The position numbers were made by a program, and so were the translations under genes. The notes beneath the pieces are model-generated. The model ran no database searches and had not been told where the DNA came from. It saw only the letters and a list, made by a program, of their open reading frames with translations. This document shows positions 44,069 through 57,297 of a stretch of 64,000 nt of DNA, piece after piece (position 1 is the stretch's first letter; each line of letters opens with the position of its first letter). Source of the DNA: Beverwykella pulmonaria (Eukaryota > Ascomycota > Dothideomycetes > Pleosporales > Melanommataceae); the NCBI GenBank assembly GCA_001599595.1, contig BCHH01000013.1:478543-542542 (forward strand), read 5' to 3'.

Positions 44069-47000
44069 ATCATCTGATAAGTCACATAGTAACAAGAGGG
44101 GAAAAAAGGGACGCACACTAAACTACATGATTAATTACAGAAGGTTTTCAAAGCAGCTATGTTTGAGCATAGAAACCACTCACACTACAGAGCGAAGCAG
44201 CGCTATGGCGAGGACTTATTTGGCGTCTCACTATCACATCATCTTAGCTGCTTCTGCTACCCTATTTTTCCCCTATTAGTCATTCTTGGCCGGACTCCAT
44301 GGATGGTTGCTATCAAGACCTAGCATACAAAATTCCGCAGATGACGGTGGTGGTATGAATATTTATCATGGCAAAGGACGAGGAAGAAGAGACATGAGTG
44401 ATGCGATCTTCCTTGTCTGACTCATTGAAGAATGTGAGGAGTGGTAGAAGAGGATATGAAGGGACTCGAGGTATGAATCTTGTAAAGGATAGGAAATAAG
44501 TTTGGTGATCACTATATAATAATGTGGAGTCTAATGTTGGGAGATATCGGGGTGCAGAAAGCTACCTACCCATCGAAGCGAAGCAGCGCTAAATCGTTAC
44601 CTCCAATCAACCACGTAGACACCTGTTTCCTGATTTCTAGATGCTGCTCCATTGAGAGTCTGTAGCCACAGGATGTTGGGGCGGGTCATCTTATGATCTG
44701 AAGCGTTCAGTACGATCGGTGTAGTCATTATTTTGGCTTGCGCATCGCAGAGCATGAGTACTCAGGACCTACGCCCCGATAGTACGCGACACGTGCTGTG
44801 AATGTGAATATTCTGAAGATTTGGGAAGACGGGGAGGATAAAACGTGTACTGCTTCTAGAGACTGTAATACGGTCGACAGAAGATGAAGAGATGAAGTGA
44901 AGAGGCGATGTGAGCAGAGGAGAAAGAATGCTTTCTTTGTGAGAGCTCTGTAGAATTGTACGTAGCGAGAAGGAGAGAGATATTCGAACATCTGCGCCTT
45001 CTGATGTTTGAGCTGTTACCGGAAGGGATTTGAATGAAGAAAATTCAGCGACGAGACTTTGGAAAGCTGAGTCTAACCTCAATTCAATTCAAGAAGTCAT
45101 GTTGTGAATGGCAAGTCATGCAAATGTTAGGAGTAACCTTACATAAACGTACTGCACACAATTTTCCTTCATGTTGACTCAATCATAGGTGAGGTACGTT
45201 GTACGACTGAAGAAACATATCACTAATTTACAAGGATACCGTGTCGAGAACATAATGTGCTTCCGTGGATCTAGCATGCCCGACTTTTACCTTCTTCTTA
45301 ACTAATTGCAACCCGGTATTTCAAGATTATCTCTCCAGCGTAGCTGGACTTGCAAGTCTTATGAATGCGTGCCACGCCACCAACATCGCCATGGTTATTG
45401 TCATCCATATTATAGAGATTGGCTCAGTCGACGAAGAAGTACTAGTCATCGAATACCAGGCCATCTATGAGAGAATCGAGAGCGAGCTCCGGACTTGGCG
45501 AGAGCGGATCAATAGATGTTGACTCGTTCGGAACCCATGCGCACAACTGCAGATCTTGAGGTTGGCGTGGTTGGACGTACCCATCTGATTTTCGAACATC
45601 GGAAAACTCTACGAACAATATGGTCTCATTTTCGAAGGGATGGTTGTTTTTGTAGAGAATGGGGCTGCGTTAGGAAATGTGTACCTTTGAAGGTACCTAA
45701 GGTAGGCTGTGACGTGTACGGATATGGGATATTGAGATTGAGTAGCGAGTTAAGTTTATGCTAATCAATGCATGTGTTCAAGATATACTGGAGACTATGG
45801 CTAGGTCATGTGTTTATTTCACAATTCATTGATTGTAATGTGTCACTGCGTTATTCTGACGGCTATAAATGCGCCGTCCTTAGTTGGACTCGCAAAACCA
45901 ATTACTCAAATGCAGGACCTAGATATTACCTACGGCTCATATGTAGAATAAATATACAAAACATGACATGTGATCACGGAAATCCAACTAACTCTAATTA
46001 GCGCTTCGGTCCCTAGATTTCCCCATACGGGAGTTGGAGAACAATCTCAATCATCTCTACAGCCGGATACATCGGCGCAGGATTGCTATTGACACGAAAA
46101 TCCGGATGGTATATCCTGATGTCTTGTATTCAAGAGAAAGATTGGCTTCTTTTTTATGCTGAAGTTTGAGCTTTAAACATGTCTTTCAAACCCCCTTAAT
46201 CTTTTAGAATCAACGAATTTCCACGATGTGTTGCGGCATGGAAGCACTAACGCCTCCTCTTATCATCGCCTATCACTCACAAGGCTCATTCTTTATCTCC
46301 TGCGTTATAATTTCAAACTTCCCAGTTCACTGCTATGCCACGCAGCCACGTACGAGCCCTTCATCAACACCTCGATTCGTCAACGTCACCCTTCCCAAAT
46401 CATATGAGCACCTTCCGATACAAAACCCTATCCCATTTACCGATTCTGCTGATTCTCTTCTCCAACCATACCTCTTCTTTACGAGCAACCAGTGCAACAA
46501 CCTACATCTGAATACATTGAAATCCCGCGATCCCTATCAACGACCTGCAACCCACCGCCAAACACAATCTTCGGAAACTCACCCTCATCTACGCAGTCCA
46601 AGGCCAGTATACCTCGCAAGTCGATCTACATGCCATGCCGTGGACATTGAGAATACCCCCTGACCTGGAAGTGATACTAGCAATGTGGAGTAAGTTGAGT
46701 GCAGTGAGACAAAGGCAAGCACAAAGACCACTGCCACTAACGGCGGTGAGAACGTGGATGAGAAACTAGCAAAGAGGGAGAGGAGGAGGAGGAGGAGGAG
46801 GAGGAGGAGGAGGAGGAGGAGGAAGAGGAGGAGGAGGAGAGACAAAGGCCAGTGAAGATGAGCTAAGGCAATAGTGTAGAAATGGTGCAAGTGGCGGACA
46901 TTGAGACGATCCGAGTCTGGACGTCTAGGGAAGCAGGTTGGCAATAGTAACGTGATAGCAAAACAAGTTGAGAAATCATGACTGTGTCGCGTTCTGCACC

Positions 47001-47184
47001 TAAATTAGAAGCAGCGCAGAGTGTATTTGGACCCAGACTCCAAATAATCTGAGAAATATACTATGCCGTGTCGGGTCATGCCATGCCATGCCATGCATCT
47101 ACTCCTCCGTCATCCCCATCATTCAAGCATACCAGATATAAGATTCCCAAACGCCACCACAATCGAGCAACTGCGGCATAAATG
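44069..47184. other. Gene-poor 3.1 kb region
   Basis: I searched both strands for decayed genes and found only short unconvincing frames: 45265-45522 (plus, EEVLVIEYQAIYERIESELR) and 46226-46663 (plus, Ser/Pro-rich). A 14-mer, gcgaagcagcgcta, occurs twice (44192 and 44578). A purine microsatellite lies at about 46776-46841. A short tandem of gccat units (catgccatgccatgccatgc) is at about 47078-47097. Confidence 0.45.
46776..46841. repeat. AGG/GAG trinucleotide microsatellite
   Basis: About 22 units of agg/gag with a single internal gaa interruption, on a purine-only strand. The antisense frame through it encodes a poly-Leu run, which explains a long but meaningless minus-strand open frame here. 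Confidence 0.9.
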
Positions 47185-49406
47185 CTACGCACTACTCCTG
47201 AAGACAACACTGCCGCCATGTCTCCACCTAATCGTCTCTCTAGCAGCCATAACATGCAGCGCCCGCCCAAGTGCCTGCTCACTGTACCCCTTTCCGTCGA
47301 CCATCTCCCTCTTCAACGTACTCAGGTTGACCTGCCAGCCAATCGGCATCCTGCGCCTCAACTCTTCTTCGACCTTGTTCACCTCGTCCATCAGCTCCTT
47401 TGAGCCCTGGCCACCACCTTGGTTGACAGCGTCCATGGTTGAGGCGAGGAAAAGGCGAATTGCCTCATCGACGTGCTTCTCATCAGCTACAGGTGAGAGA
47501 CTGAGTTTTGCGAGGGATTCAGTGATACGGATGATGGCTTCTAGCTGTCTGACCGTGATGGGGATACTGCTTCGCTGGTTCGCATTCATCTCGCTTGCGT
47601 GAACTTGCCGACGAATGGACACGAAGTGGGAAGAGAGCTTCTCGGCGGCTTCGGGAGAAAGTCTGGGCGCGCATTTTTGCCTGCAGTAGGAGATATAGCG
47701 CTTCATCTTGTCGATAGGGATCTCGGCTTGCACCGTCTCTTCAACGCCGCGGCCGCCCATTGCAATGCCCATGACGTGCTTCGCGATGCGCTCATCACGG
47801 CCGCGCTCGTGCTCGTCGCGGACAATGAAGATCATGTCGAAACGACTCAAGATGGTGGTCTGGAAATCGATGTTCTCTCCCGGTGTCTTCATATCGTCGT
47901 ATCTTCCGAATACAGGATTCGCGGCGGCGAGGACGGAGGTTCGAGAGTTTAGAATTGTGGTGATGCCTGCTTTTGCAATGGAGATGGTTTGCTGTTCCAT
48001 GGCTTCATGGATAGCGACACGGTCTTCGTCGCGCATCTTATCAAACTCGTCGATACAGACCACGCCGCCGTCTGCGAGAACCATGGCTCCGCCTTCGAGG
48101 TAAAACTCCCGCGTGGTATGGTCGCGCTGGACCGAGGCTGTGAGACCAGCGGCCGACGAGCCTTTACCGGAGGTGTAGATGGCGATTGGTGATGCTTTCT
48201 CGACGAATTTGAGGAGTTGAGACTTTGCGGTTCCAGGATCTCCAAGAAGAAGAACGTTGATGTCGCCACGAAGTTTCATGCCGTCGGGAAGAATCTTTTT
48301 GGAGCCGCCCATCAACAAACATGCAATCGCTTTCTTGATGTCTTTGTTGCCATAAATAGAAGGCGCAATGCAGCTCGCAAATACTTCATAGATATCGGGT
48401 CTTCTGCTCATTTCGAGGAATTCCTGCTCCTCTTCTTCAGTGAAGACAGCATTTCCCTTGTTCGAGTGGTCCACTTCGGCGTGAATGCCTACGGCGCGGA
48501 TATATGGATTTCGGATTGCGACTGCAGCGCCCTGGCCCTTCTTAGATCCTTTCTGCTGGTATATAGAAAATACGCCTGTGATGGTACATCGAGATCCAGG
48601 AACGACACGGTTGGTGAGGTATCGGTCAGCGGAGATCATGATGTGACGCGGCAGTTCGCCGACGGGAACCTGATCGGGTGCTTCTTGCAGTTTGAGCACC
48701 TGCTGGTCGATAAACTGACATCGCTCATGTAGGACGTAGTATGGGTCTAACGGGCACTTTTCCGAAGCGTCGCCCTCCATCCTCACTCTGCCGCACGTTC
48801 GTGGTAGCGACACACCCGCAAAGCCACCAGACACAGGTAGAAGCTCATCGTGCCGGCAATTTCGGCAGCGGATGGCGAGAGCGGTAGATTTGGAGGAGAG
48901 GGTTGAGGCGCCAATAATTATGCCGGGTATGCGCACGAGATTCGAGACATTTGCGGCGTTCAGGTCGCGGATGGAGATGGTGGATGCGGAGGAGTGGAGA
49001 AGCAGCTGGTGTTCGGGGAGCTTGAGGCTCTTCTGGGAGGGGTAGACGATGCGCTGCGTGCATATCTTCAACGCTGCTTCAAACTGCGAGGGTCAGCTTC
49101 TGGTAGGTGCGTCATGAGTGAGGGACCGTCTACCAAGGGAATGATTTCGGCGGGGTCTTGGGTGAGCTTGTGCGCGAGCTCCTCGTCGTAGGAGATAAGG
49201 TGGGCGATGTCGATATCGCAGTAGTACTGCTTTACCAGCACATTCTCACGGATCTGGTCTCTGTAGACGAAAATGTTGTCGAGATGGAAATCCATGACAA
49301 AGTCGACCAGCGCCTGCTGCACGCGCGAGGGGGCCGGATCATGGTGATCGTCGCCTTGGGCACTTCCGAAAAGATTGATCGCATAGTTCGACGGTCTGTC
49401 TGCCAT
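47185..49406 (-). CDS. MCM5: DNA replication licensing helicase subunit Mcm5
   Basis: Two exons on the minus strand (49406-49134, 49083-47185) around a 50 bp intron encode 723 aa. Mcm5 is one of six subunits of the MCM2-7 replicative helicase. A zinc-binding segment is visible ([13 protein letters not shown], with further Cys in LPRTCGRVR and EKCPLDPYY). The AAA+ core has Walker [18 protein letters not shown] near residue 373, Walker [16 protein letters not shown] and the Arg-finger motif LSRFDMIF. The C-terminus ([20 protein letters not shown]) is the conserved Mcm5 ending. Promoter-proximal ACGCGT and CGCGAAA sites are about 110 bp upstream, fitting G1/S regulation. Confidence 0.97.
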
Positions 49407-49508
49407 TGTGTATGTAGTGCGAGTGTGAGACGGACTTCGAAGATCTGGAGAAATGGAACGGGAGCGAGGGGATATGATTTTGGGGGCGGCGCAACGCGAG
49501 ACCGTGGA

Positions 49509-49527
49509 ACGCGTCCAGGTCGCGAAA
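49509..49527 (-). promoter_or_regulatory. MCB-like and SCB-like sites upstream of MCM5
   Basis: ACGCGT at 49509-49514 matches the MluI cell-cycle box, and CGCGAAA at 49521-49527 matches the Swi4/6 box consensus CRCGAAA. Both lie about 105-120 bp upstream of the MCM5 ATG. In fungi, MBF/SBF factors bind such sites to drive G1/S genes, including MCM genes. Function here is inferred from motif and position. Confidence 0.5.
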
Positions 49528-50230
49528 TCAATTTTCAATTAAGCTGAGTTCGGCTTAGCGTAGACACAGACCAAGCTCATACTAGCCAACGACTTCGCAT
49601 CGACAATTTGAACACATGGTTCATAGTCGTAATTGAGATCATCGATAAGTGCTGAGCTACTTTGACAGTTGATCTCTTGTCTGCTTGAGCTCGTACCTCA
49701 GAGAATAACAAGGTGTACATATGGGATCTCTGGGAGATTGCGAAAGCCCTGCCGGCAAATGCAAGAAGAGTTGGCAGGGCAGAGTCGATCATGCTGTTTT
49801 TGCAACTATAGCTACCACTACTTCAATTCCTACTGCCGATGAGCAGTAGATTTGAAATAATACTGCGGTCACGTGAGCAGTCTATGGACCGATCTGGTCG
49901 GCTTTGGGATCCAAGCTCACCCGGCCCGAACAGCCTCTTGCCGAATGAGGAAAACCACTTGGCATTAGCGCGCCATCACGGAGCTGCTGGAGTGTTTGAT
50001 AGACGTCGACTTGGTGCCCTCCCGCACACACGCATCACCGACTACCTGCACCATTCCTGCCGGCACATGCTCTTTAGCCTCGTATTTCACTACCTCTACT
50101 CCTCTACCTCCTTCTCCACCGCCACGCACTGCACCTTGCGCGACATGACATAGCAGAGCGGACCCCCGAGCGTCTTTGTCCCCATCCCTATGCCTCGGCC
50201 ACCCACCAGCCCCCAGCTCGCGCCGCGGAC
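49528..50230. other. Divergent promoter region, MCM5 and VPS54
   Basis: The 824 bp between the two divergent start codons. Besides the cell-cycle boxes near MCM5, a TCACGTGAG site lies near 49869, closer to VPS54. No gene is supported here. Confidence 0.45.
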
Positions 50231-53200
50231 ATGTCATCTCCCTCTCCCTCCCCGAGGAGGTCTACAGAGAGCTTCGAATTCCTCTCGCCGAACCTGCAGC
50301 AACACCAGTCCCCCTTCCCGCACAATGGCGAGTGGGCGCCGCGACCCAACTCGACGGGCGGACGCTACCGTCCCCGGCGTGGCTCGACGGCGAGCTCCAT
50401 ACACTCGGTGGGGGGAGTCCTGGACTCGTCCTTCAAGGCCAGCATGGGCGCGGTGAGGGAGCAGAATCACAATGGTATGCCAAGCAGCACGCGCTGAAGC
50501 TGGCCGCTAAATTGCCATACTGATCACGCCGCAGCGATTTCAACCCTCCTACAACCGCCCATCGTCCGGACAGGCATGCTGCCCCACACAGCCGCCTCTG
50601 CCATGTCTGGACACAAGCCTCCTTCGACGAAAGACATACCCCCGGTCACCCTCACCAACATCCCGCACGTCGAGCCCTCCGCCTTCAATCCTTACCTCTC
50701 CCAGGTCGGCAACCTCTACGACGCTTTCCAGCGCGCAAAGGCTGAGGCCGAAGCAGAAGCATCTCAAGTTCTGCGCAGAGATTCCGCTAAGAAAGAGGAG
50801 TTCGCAGACCTGTTCGAGCGCGGCCGCTCGACTGACTCCCCATCTGGGACCCCCCGACTGTCAGCATCACCTGCAGAATCATCCCCGGGAGGCAGACCAA
50901 AGGCACGAAGACGAACCAGCGGATCGAAGCGCATGCTACCCACCATCACCCCGCTGTCCACGATACCCAATGTGTACTTCGACGAGAACTTCCACCTCGA
51001 AAACCCGCGAACGTTTGACATAGTTAGCGAGAGGTCGGAGGTTGTGCGACCTGTGAATGCGAAAGGTGCTGGGGATTTGGATACTGGAAATGGCACACTC
51101 GAGGTCCCGCAACCCCTTGGACGGAAGGCCCTGGCAACGAATGCCATCTTACAGGAGAAGCTCTCATGGTATATGGACACGGTCGAAGTGCACCTGATAT
51201 CGTCCATTTCCACCGCCTCAACCTCCTTCTTCGCAGCCCTAGGATCCCTACGCGAACTTCAGTCCGAAGCGTCTGATTCTGTCGCCAAAATCAAAGCAGT
51301 CAGAGAAGATCTGAGTCGGTTGGACAAGCAGATGGCAATTGGGGGTCTGCAGGTTGTTGAGATGAAACGACGACGGGAGAACCTCCGGAAGTTGAAGGAT
51401 GCCACCGATCAGCTGCACACCGTTATCGAGGGGCTTTCTCACTGCGATGAGGTGGTCGACAAAGGAGAGCTGGAGGCGGCCACGGGGAGGCTGGACATTG
51501 TTGAACGACTCATATGCGGCACTCTCGACACTACCGACCCATCGGCGACATCTTGGGTCCAAACGCGGTTACCATCTACCATCATTGATCTCCGCCCCTT
51601 AAGAGCTCTCGATGGCGTCTTTGGTGGCATTGATCAACTGCGGCTCCGCATTGGGAAAGGGTTTGAAGCCAGATTTCTGGAGACTCTGCTTGCCGACTTG
51701 CGCCATCATGTCAGTGCTGTTCCCAGTAACGACACTTTGAAGCGATGGGTCACTACGTCACAGAGGGCTCGCGGGGAGCACTCGAGGATGAAGTCAATAC
51801 TCCCAGCGTACTTGAACACAAGTCCTGGTTTCCGTCAGGAATTACGCGCGAACCTCCTGGGGCTGAGTGGCTCTAATTTCACAAGTCAGGCAGCAGCAGC
51901 TTTCAGAGATGCCATAGTGCGCGAAATGAAGGTCATCATCCGAAAGCATCTGCCCAGTTCCACTGATGACGACGCAGAATCCATGACTTCTGTATCTACA
52001 AGAAGCAGCCGGGCGAACAGCCAACAGGACAAGAACTCTATCCTGGCTCGAAATCTGCGCGCAATGGACGCTGCTGATGCTGAAAAGTTCTTCGTCGACA
52101 TCTTCACGAATATTGGAGAAGCCATTCGCCGATTGAGTACTCAAGTCAAGGTTCTGCTCGACGTGACTAGCGGCGTCATTACGCCTCCTGCCTCTAGCGG
52201 CGGCTTCCGTTCTCCACCCAGGAGCCCCTTTCTCGGTAGCATCGATAATTATCTTGGTAGCAAACCTGCCTCTCCACACCCGAATGCACTTCAAGAAGAA
52301 TTGATGCAAGCACTAGATATGTCCAGTCTTCTCGGTCAAGCCGTCGATGCCGCGCAAACTCAAATCACCAAACTGCTCAAAGTACGATCTGAAGGCACCA
52401 CGCATCTGCCTCTCGATCGCTTCTTGCGCTATTTTAGTCTGTGCAGACTCTTTGCAGATGAGTGCGAAGCTGTATCTGGACGTTCTGGTGCCGCCCTCAA
52501 AGGTGTCGTGAACACCCATATTAACGAATTTGTAACGAGATTCGGAGACATCGAGAAGCAGGACCTGGCAAAAGCTATGGACTCAGATCGTTGGGAACCA
52601 AAGGACTTCGACGAGAAGGATACAGAGGTCTTGTCAAGAATCCTGGGAGGGATGACGGGCAATCCCGTGGAGTGGGGACAGACTGGTGATATATTGCGTG
52701 AGATACATGAGATGACGAACCAGACGAACGGGACAAATGGGACGAATGACGCCAACGGAGCAGTCAAAGAGAAAGAGAAATCAAAGAACACCGTACCCGC
52801 CATTGTGGATGAAGAGAAGTATATCATCTCTTCGTCTTCTACTGTTGTTCTTCGTGGCATCGAACGATTCGAAATCCTCTTCTCCGTCATCCCTAGTATG
52901 GTCTCGGAGGTGTCGTCCGCTCTCTGCGACTACTTGAAGCTGTTCAATTCAAGGCTATGTCAATTGATCCTTGGGGCCGGGGCTATGCAGTCGGCGGGGC
53001 TGAAAAACATCAATACGAAGCATCTAGCTATTGCAAGTCAGACGCTAAGTTTCATTATCGCCATTCTTCCATACATTCGGGAGTGCGCAAGGCGTCATGC
53101 ATCGGGAGGGAAGCCAGGCCTCGGAGAATTTGATAACGTCAAGCGCCTACTCCAAGATCAGCAAGTCAGCATCCACGATAAACTCATCGACATCATGAGC

Positions 53201-53685
53201 AATAGGGCCACGGTACACGTTCGGAACCTCAAGAAGATTGAGTGGGACAACGACACTGCACGCGACGTGTCCCCAAACATGGAGACTTTGACGAAGGAAA
53301 CAGTGACACTTCACAAGGTCATCTCCAAGTATCTCCACGAGATATCTGTGCGTATGATTATGGCCCCAGTATTCGAAAGCTATCGCGATCAAGTCGGAAA
53401 AGTCTTCAAGGAGGCGGATGTGAAGACAGCGGCCGGCAAAGCAAGGTAAGCGTGAACCTCCCACATGCAACCCTATGAGCTAACATGGTCAGAATTCTCC
53501 GTGATGCGAAGCTCTTTCACGCAAAGCTTGGACAGATCGATGGCGCGGGCAATACCGGAGCTTATCTCGTACAACTCGTCGAGGCGAAGGTGATTGCCGC
53601 GGCGGAGGCTGAACCCGAAAAGAAGGCCGAACCGCAGACCGAAACCGAAGCCAAACCCAAAGAGGAGGATGGCAAGGCATCATGA
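50231..53685 (+). CDS. VPS54: GARP complex subunit Vps54
   Basis: Three exons (50231-50474, 50535-53445, 53493-53685) encode 1115 aa. Vps54 is part of the GARP tethering complex, which captures endosome-derived vesicles at the trans-Golgi. The N-terminus is Ser/Pro-rich and disordered. The family stretch PNVYFDENFHLENPRTFDIV starts the conserved region, followed by the coiled-coil bundle (VAKIKAVREDLSRLDKQMA). The C-terminal Vps54 domain contains NTKHLAIASQTLSFIIAIL. An Asn/Gly/Thr-rich low-complexity patch (NQTNGTNGTNDANGA) interrupts the middle. The tail after the last intron is Glu/Lys/Pro-rich. Confidence 0.95.
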
Positions 53686-55796
53686 TCAACGTCCCGGACG
53701 TCGTCAGTGGACCTCACGCGGGCCTATTAACCCAATGCTGGGTAAACGGATGAAAGAGGATGTACATTGCATCACCCAGGATCGCTCGACCGGCGCTCAA
53801 AGCAACACCTACCCCCCTACTCAAGCCATGATAAAGTGGAATATCAGCTTGCCCATGCAGCTATGTCCAAGACTAGTTTCTGCGTGTCATTTTTTTCATT
53901 TTGTCCTTGCCATGGGAAGTTAAATAAGCACAGGAAAGATTCGCAGGAGCAAGGGCTCCGAGACCAAACCAAGACTTGGAATGGAATGGACAAAGAGCAA
54001 TGGGTGACCCGCACTCGCGTAGTATTACCCAAGACTATCAGTAGATAGTGTTGACAACCATGAGCCAAAATTCAACAGTTGTAGGTATATCTGTATATGA
54101 GAGCAAGCATGGCGTTGGGAGAACATGGGCGTACATGGGCGTATAGATTGGGCGTACGGCATTGGAGCGTACGCGCTATCGCATCTTCGAATATACGTCG
54201 ATATCAATTATATCCATGGATACTATTCAATCCCTTGTTAGGGGACATGATGAGATTGACCTCAGCAAAAATTTTACCGTTGTGAAGCCATTCCCCACTC
54301 ACTCCATTCGGTGGCGTGGATTCTCCACTCCATTTCTGTTTCTTAAATTTCTCTACCCGGTGATTATTTGTCAGTTTGTATAGCATGCGACCCATGCCGC
54401 TGTAAACGATCTTCGGATGGATATTGAAGGCCTATCGCTGTTTCTCTAATTGTTTGGCTCTGGCCAACTCCCAAAATATCTACAAGACACCAATAGACTG
54501 AAATCCCATACAAACCCACACAGGAAGTTCTCGTTTCTACATCCACTAAGACAACCAACACCGACAAGAAGGAAATCTTTCAACCTAACACTCCAGCCGC
54601 AATCCGTTTTTCAGCCTCCGTCTATCTTTGAACGATCATCCCACCGTTCACACTCCCTTTTAAGCAACTCACCATTGGCTTCCCGACCTGGCTGCACGGC
54701 GTGAGTGTTGCCAGAGCGAAGCAGCGAGAAAGCTTTGCGCGCATTAAATGCGATGGACAGAAGGTGGAGCGGATGGAGACTGCTTATCTGGCACACCATT
54801 GTGGTGCTCATCCTTCTGAGAGGCGGGAAAAAGACTCTCTGTATAGGAATTTGAAGACGAAGTTTGCGAACCAGCACATGAGAAAACCAAGAGGGACTGT
54901 TGGGAAAAAGGTAAAACGTCGTGATGTAGGGGCTAAGCGGATTTAGATGAACATATGGGAGGAGGAGGATGAATGCTTTATATTTGAGACAAAAGGAATT
55001 GATTGCGTAGGATCAGATGAGAGTGAGGTAGAGGTTAGAGGGGGGCGTGAGTGGATTTGGAGGTACAGTTGTATGTGAAGGGTGAGGTAGCAGGCCATGG
55101 GTTGAAACGAACGGGAGATGACGATGAGGTGCTTGTGTAGGTTTCTGAGGCAAGGTAAACTTTCTTGCAAAGAGGCCGATATACAATAGTGCTAAATAAG
55201 ATGGCATGAATAAGGAAGGAATATTCGGTTTCAGCATAGGCCAGTGCGTGTGTACATTAAAAGTAAGTGAGAGAGAACAAGTACATCACACGGAGCAAAA
55301 GTGTCAGAACACAAGGAATGTTGTCACGATGAGAAGTGGGAGTCAATCGTCAGATAGGTAAAGTGTGTATAAAGAGTGTGAAGGACACATGGTATGTCAC
55401 GTGACATACGTGACAAATGTTGTGCTGTGTACATGAATCAATTACCTTGGGATATTAATAAATTTTAATATTCTTCCGGAATTTAATGGCACATACAGTT
55501 GTGCCTATGATTATTGCTATTGGGCCTTAGGCAGGGACGGGCGGAAAAGGGTGAGGTAAACGGTTAAGATTCATACAATTGTACCCTTCATCCAATCTCT
55601 CGTGCTGGAAATTAGAGAATAAAACCAATGCGAGAGCATATGCGACTAGAAGTGTTGTCTTAGAACAGGATAAGTGAAGCGAAATAAGTAGTCAACATGC
55701 TTCGTTAGGGACGTGCCCACGCCTCCGCGAGAAACTTGCTCGGCCTCCTCCGCGAGACAGGCATGTCTGTCAACTTATCGCGGCATTCTCCCATGG
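53686..55796. other. Gene-poor region downstream of VPS54
   Basis: Two kilobases with no believable gene on either strand. It is AT-rich toward 55430-55560 and contains tcacgtgacatacgtgac, a near-palindrome, at about 55397-55414. Confidence 0.45.
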
Positions 55797-57240
55797 AATT
55801 CAGCATGGATAAACCTCTTTAATTGGAACTATATCGAGCAATCGCGACTTATCCCGCAGATATTCTAGCTTGGCCGGCGGTCGGGGTACACATCGATCAT
55901 GCCATACGAAGTCTCTGCCTCTATCCTCCATGAAGAAATCGGTATTCAGGTGTTTCATGATAGTAATTGATGCTCCCATGTCGAATTGTTTCGAACACAC
56001 CTTCCGGACGTTGTCTCGCCATCACCGTAGCAAGCCAAAGTTGGGGAACAGATCATCCTTGCGATTTGAGATTGCGCTTATGAATCTGAAGAGTTTTGGT
56101 TCATGGATTTTTGTGAATAGCAAAGCGTGTAGGAAACTAGTAGTTGATATTCCAATGACTTGGTTACTTCTCGAAAGAATCCTCCCAGGGCATCATCCTG
56201 AAGTATCCCTGGCTATTCCAGGGTACACTCGCCGTCAGCAAACAGCCGAGCCTTGTCTTGGGCATTATGAGGCTCCTCGTCGTTATTTATGTAGTCTTGC
56301 AGGAGATCCAAGTTCTTTAGGGTTTCCTTGTAGTTGGACAATGCCTTGCTGTTAATGCCATGGCAATGAAGAGATACTATGACGGATTGCCATTCAATGA
56401 TGCAGTAAAAGGCCATATGAGGGCCGAAAGCGAGGAGAAGGCTCTGCAGAAAGCGTGGACGGACATGTTCTTCGTCCTACCTTTCCGTATGTATAATTAG
56501 ACAGACGTATGAAAAATCACTCTTCTTAGCCGAGTGGTCCTCCTCGCTTGGCCCCAGTGTATCTTCGTAGGCTCCGCAGGCTTCCAAGATTACGGAAAGC
56601 GCCTATTACATGAACATATTTAGATTTTTGGTACCGTTCAGTGATAAGTTCAAAAAAGGGGGTCACCATTATAATCATTGCCAATGAAAACATACTCGTT
56701 GATCTTGAGACTTGCAAAGAAGTTAATCACCGCACCAGGAAGCGTCCATCGCTGATCTCGCATGGCCGCAAACGCAGTTTTGAAGGCGACAGTATAACTT
56801 TGAAAGTCGAAAGAAAGCCTATGCAGTATCTGAGGTCTGAACTTCTTGACTGCTAGCACTATGGTCAGCTTGATGCCTCCGTTCCCGGAGCGAGTTGAGT
56901 TATGAAATTCAGATAGGAGGACATTGCGTGTCGCTGCACCAGATGGAAGAGAGTAAAAATGTCCAACATCTGTGAAAATGCCGGTTTTGGGTGCAGTCGC
57001 AGCATCCATGCAGGGTGCTGCTAAGATGTATTGCGTTTTCCACGCAAAAGAGGGGAATTTGTGTAGGAAGGAGAGTAGAGCATCAGTGTCCGAGAAAGCG
57101 GGAAGTCCGAGAGGTCCTCGCATACCTGACCATCCAGTTTAACCCACGTGAGGGATTCAAGTCGCATTTCCATGATTTTGAGGAAATGAAGGCCCATTGC
57201 AAGGCGTCTTTTCCTCCAAGAAAGTCCATGATCTAATAGA
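55797..57240 (-). pseudogene. Decayed F-box/LRR-like hypothetical gene
   Basis: Reading down the minus strand, protein-like segments follow one another in changing frames. They begin FLKIMEMRLESLTWVKLDG near 57190. Next comes RGPLGLPAFSDTDALLSFLH from 57120, running to NEYVFIGNDYNGD near 56670. A C/T homopolymer run near 56660 then shifts the frame to ELITERYQKSKYVHVIGAF. The next segment, AFYCIIEWQSVIVSLHC (56416 down), ends in TAG at 56213-56215, with sense continuing as DDALGGFFREVTKSLEYQLL. The last runs KIHEPKLFRFISAISNRKDD to a final stop near 55800, crossed by one TGA. The leucine-rich spacing and position resemble fungal F-box proteins, but no F-box is clear. At least three frame changes and two stops make this a broken gene; a few changes could be introns. 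Confidence 0.5.
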
Positions 57241-57297
57241 GAACCTCGTTAGCAGATAGAGACGATGCTTCTCTTGCTACGAGCGGGCCCACGGGCG

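Noticed and set aside
46585..46944. Minus-strand frame with a long poly-leucine run
   Set aside because: The leucines come from the AGG/GAG microsatellite, not from a membrane protein.
47063..47602. 179-codon plus-strand open frame
   Set aside because: Most of it is antisense to the MCM5 C-terminal exon; its start lies in a gccat simple repeat.
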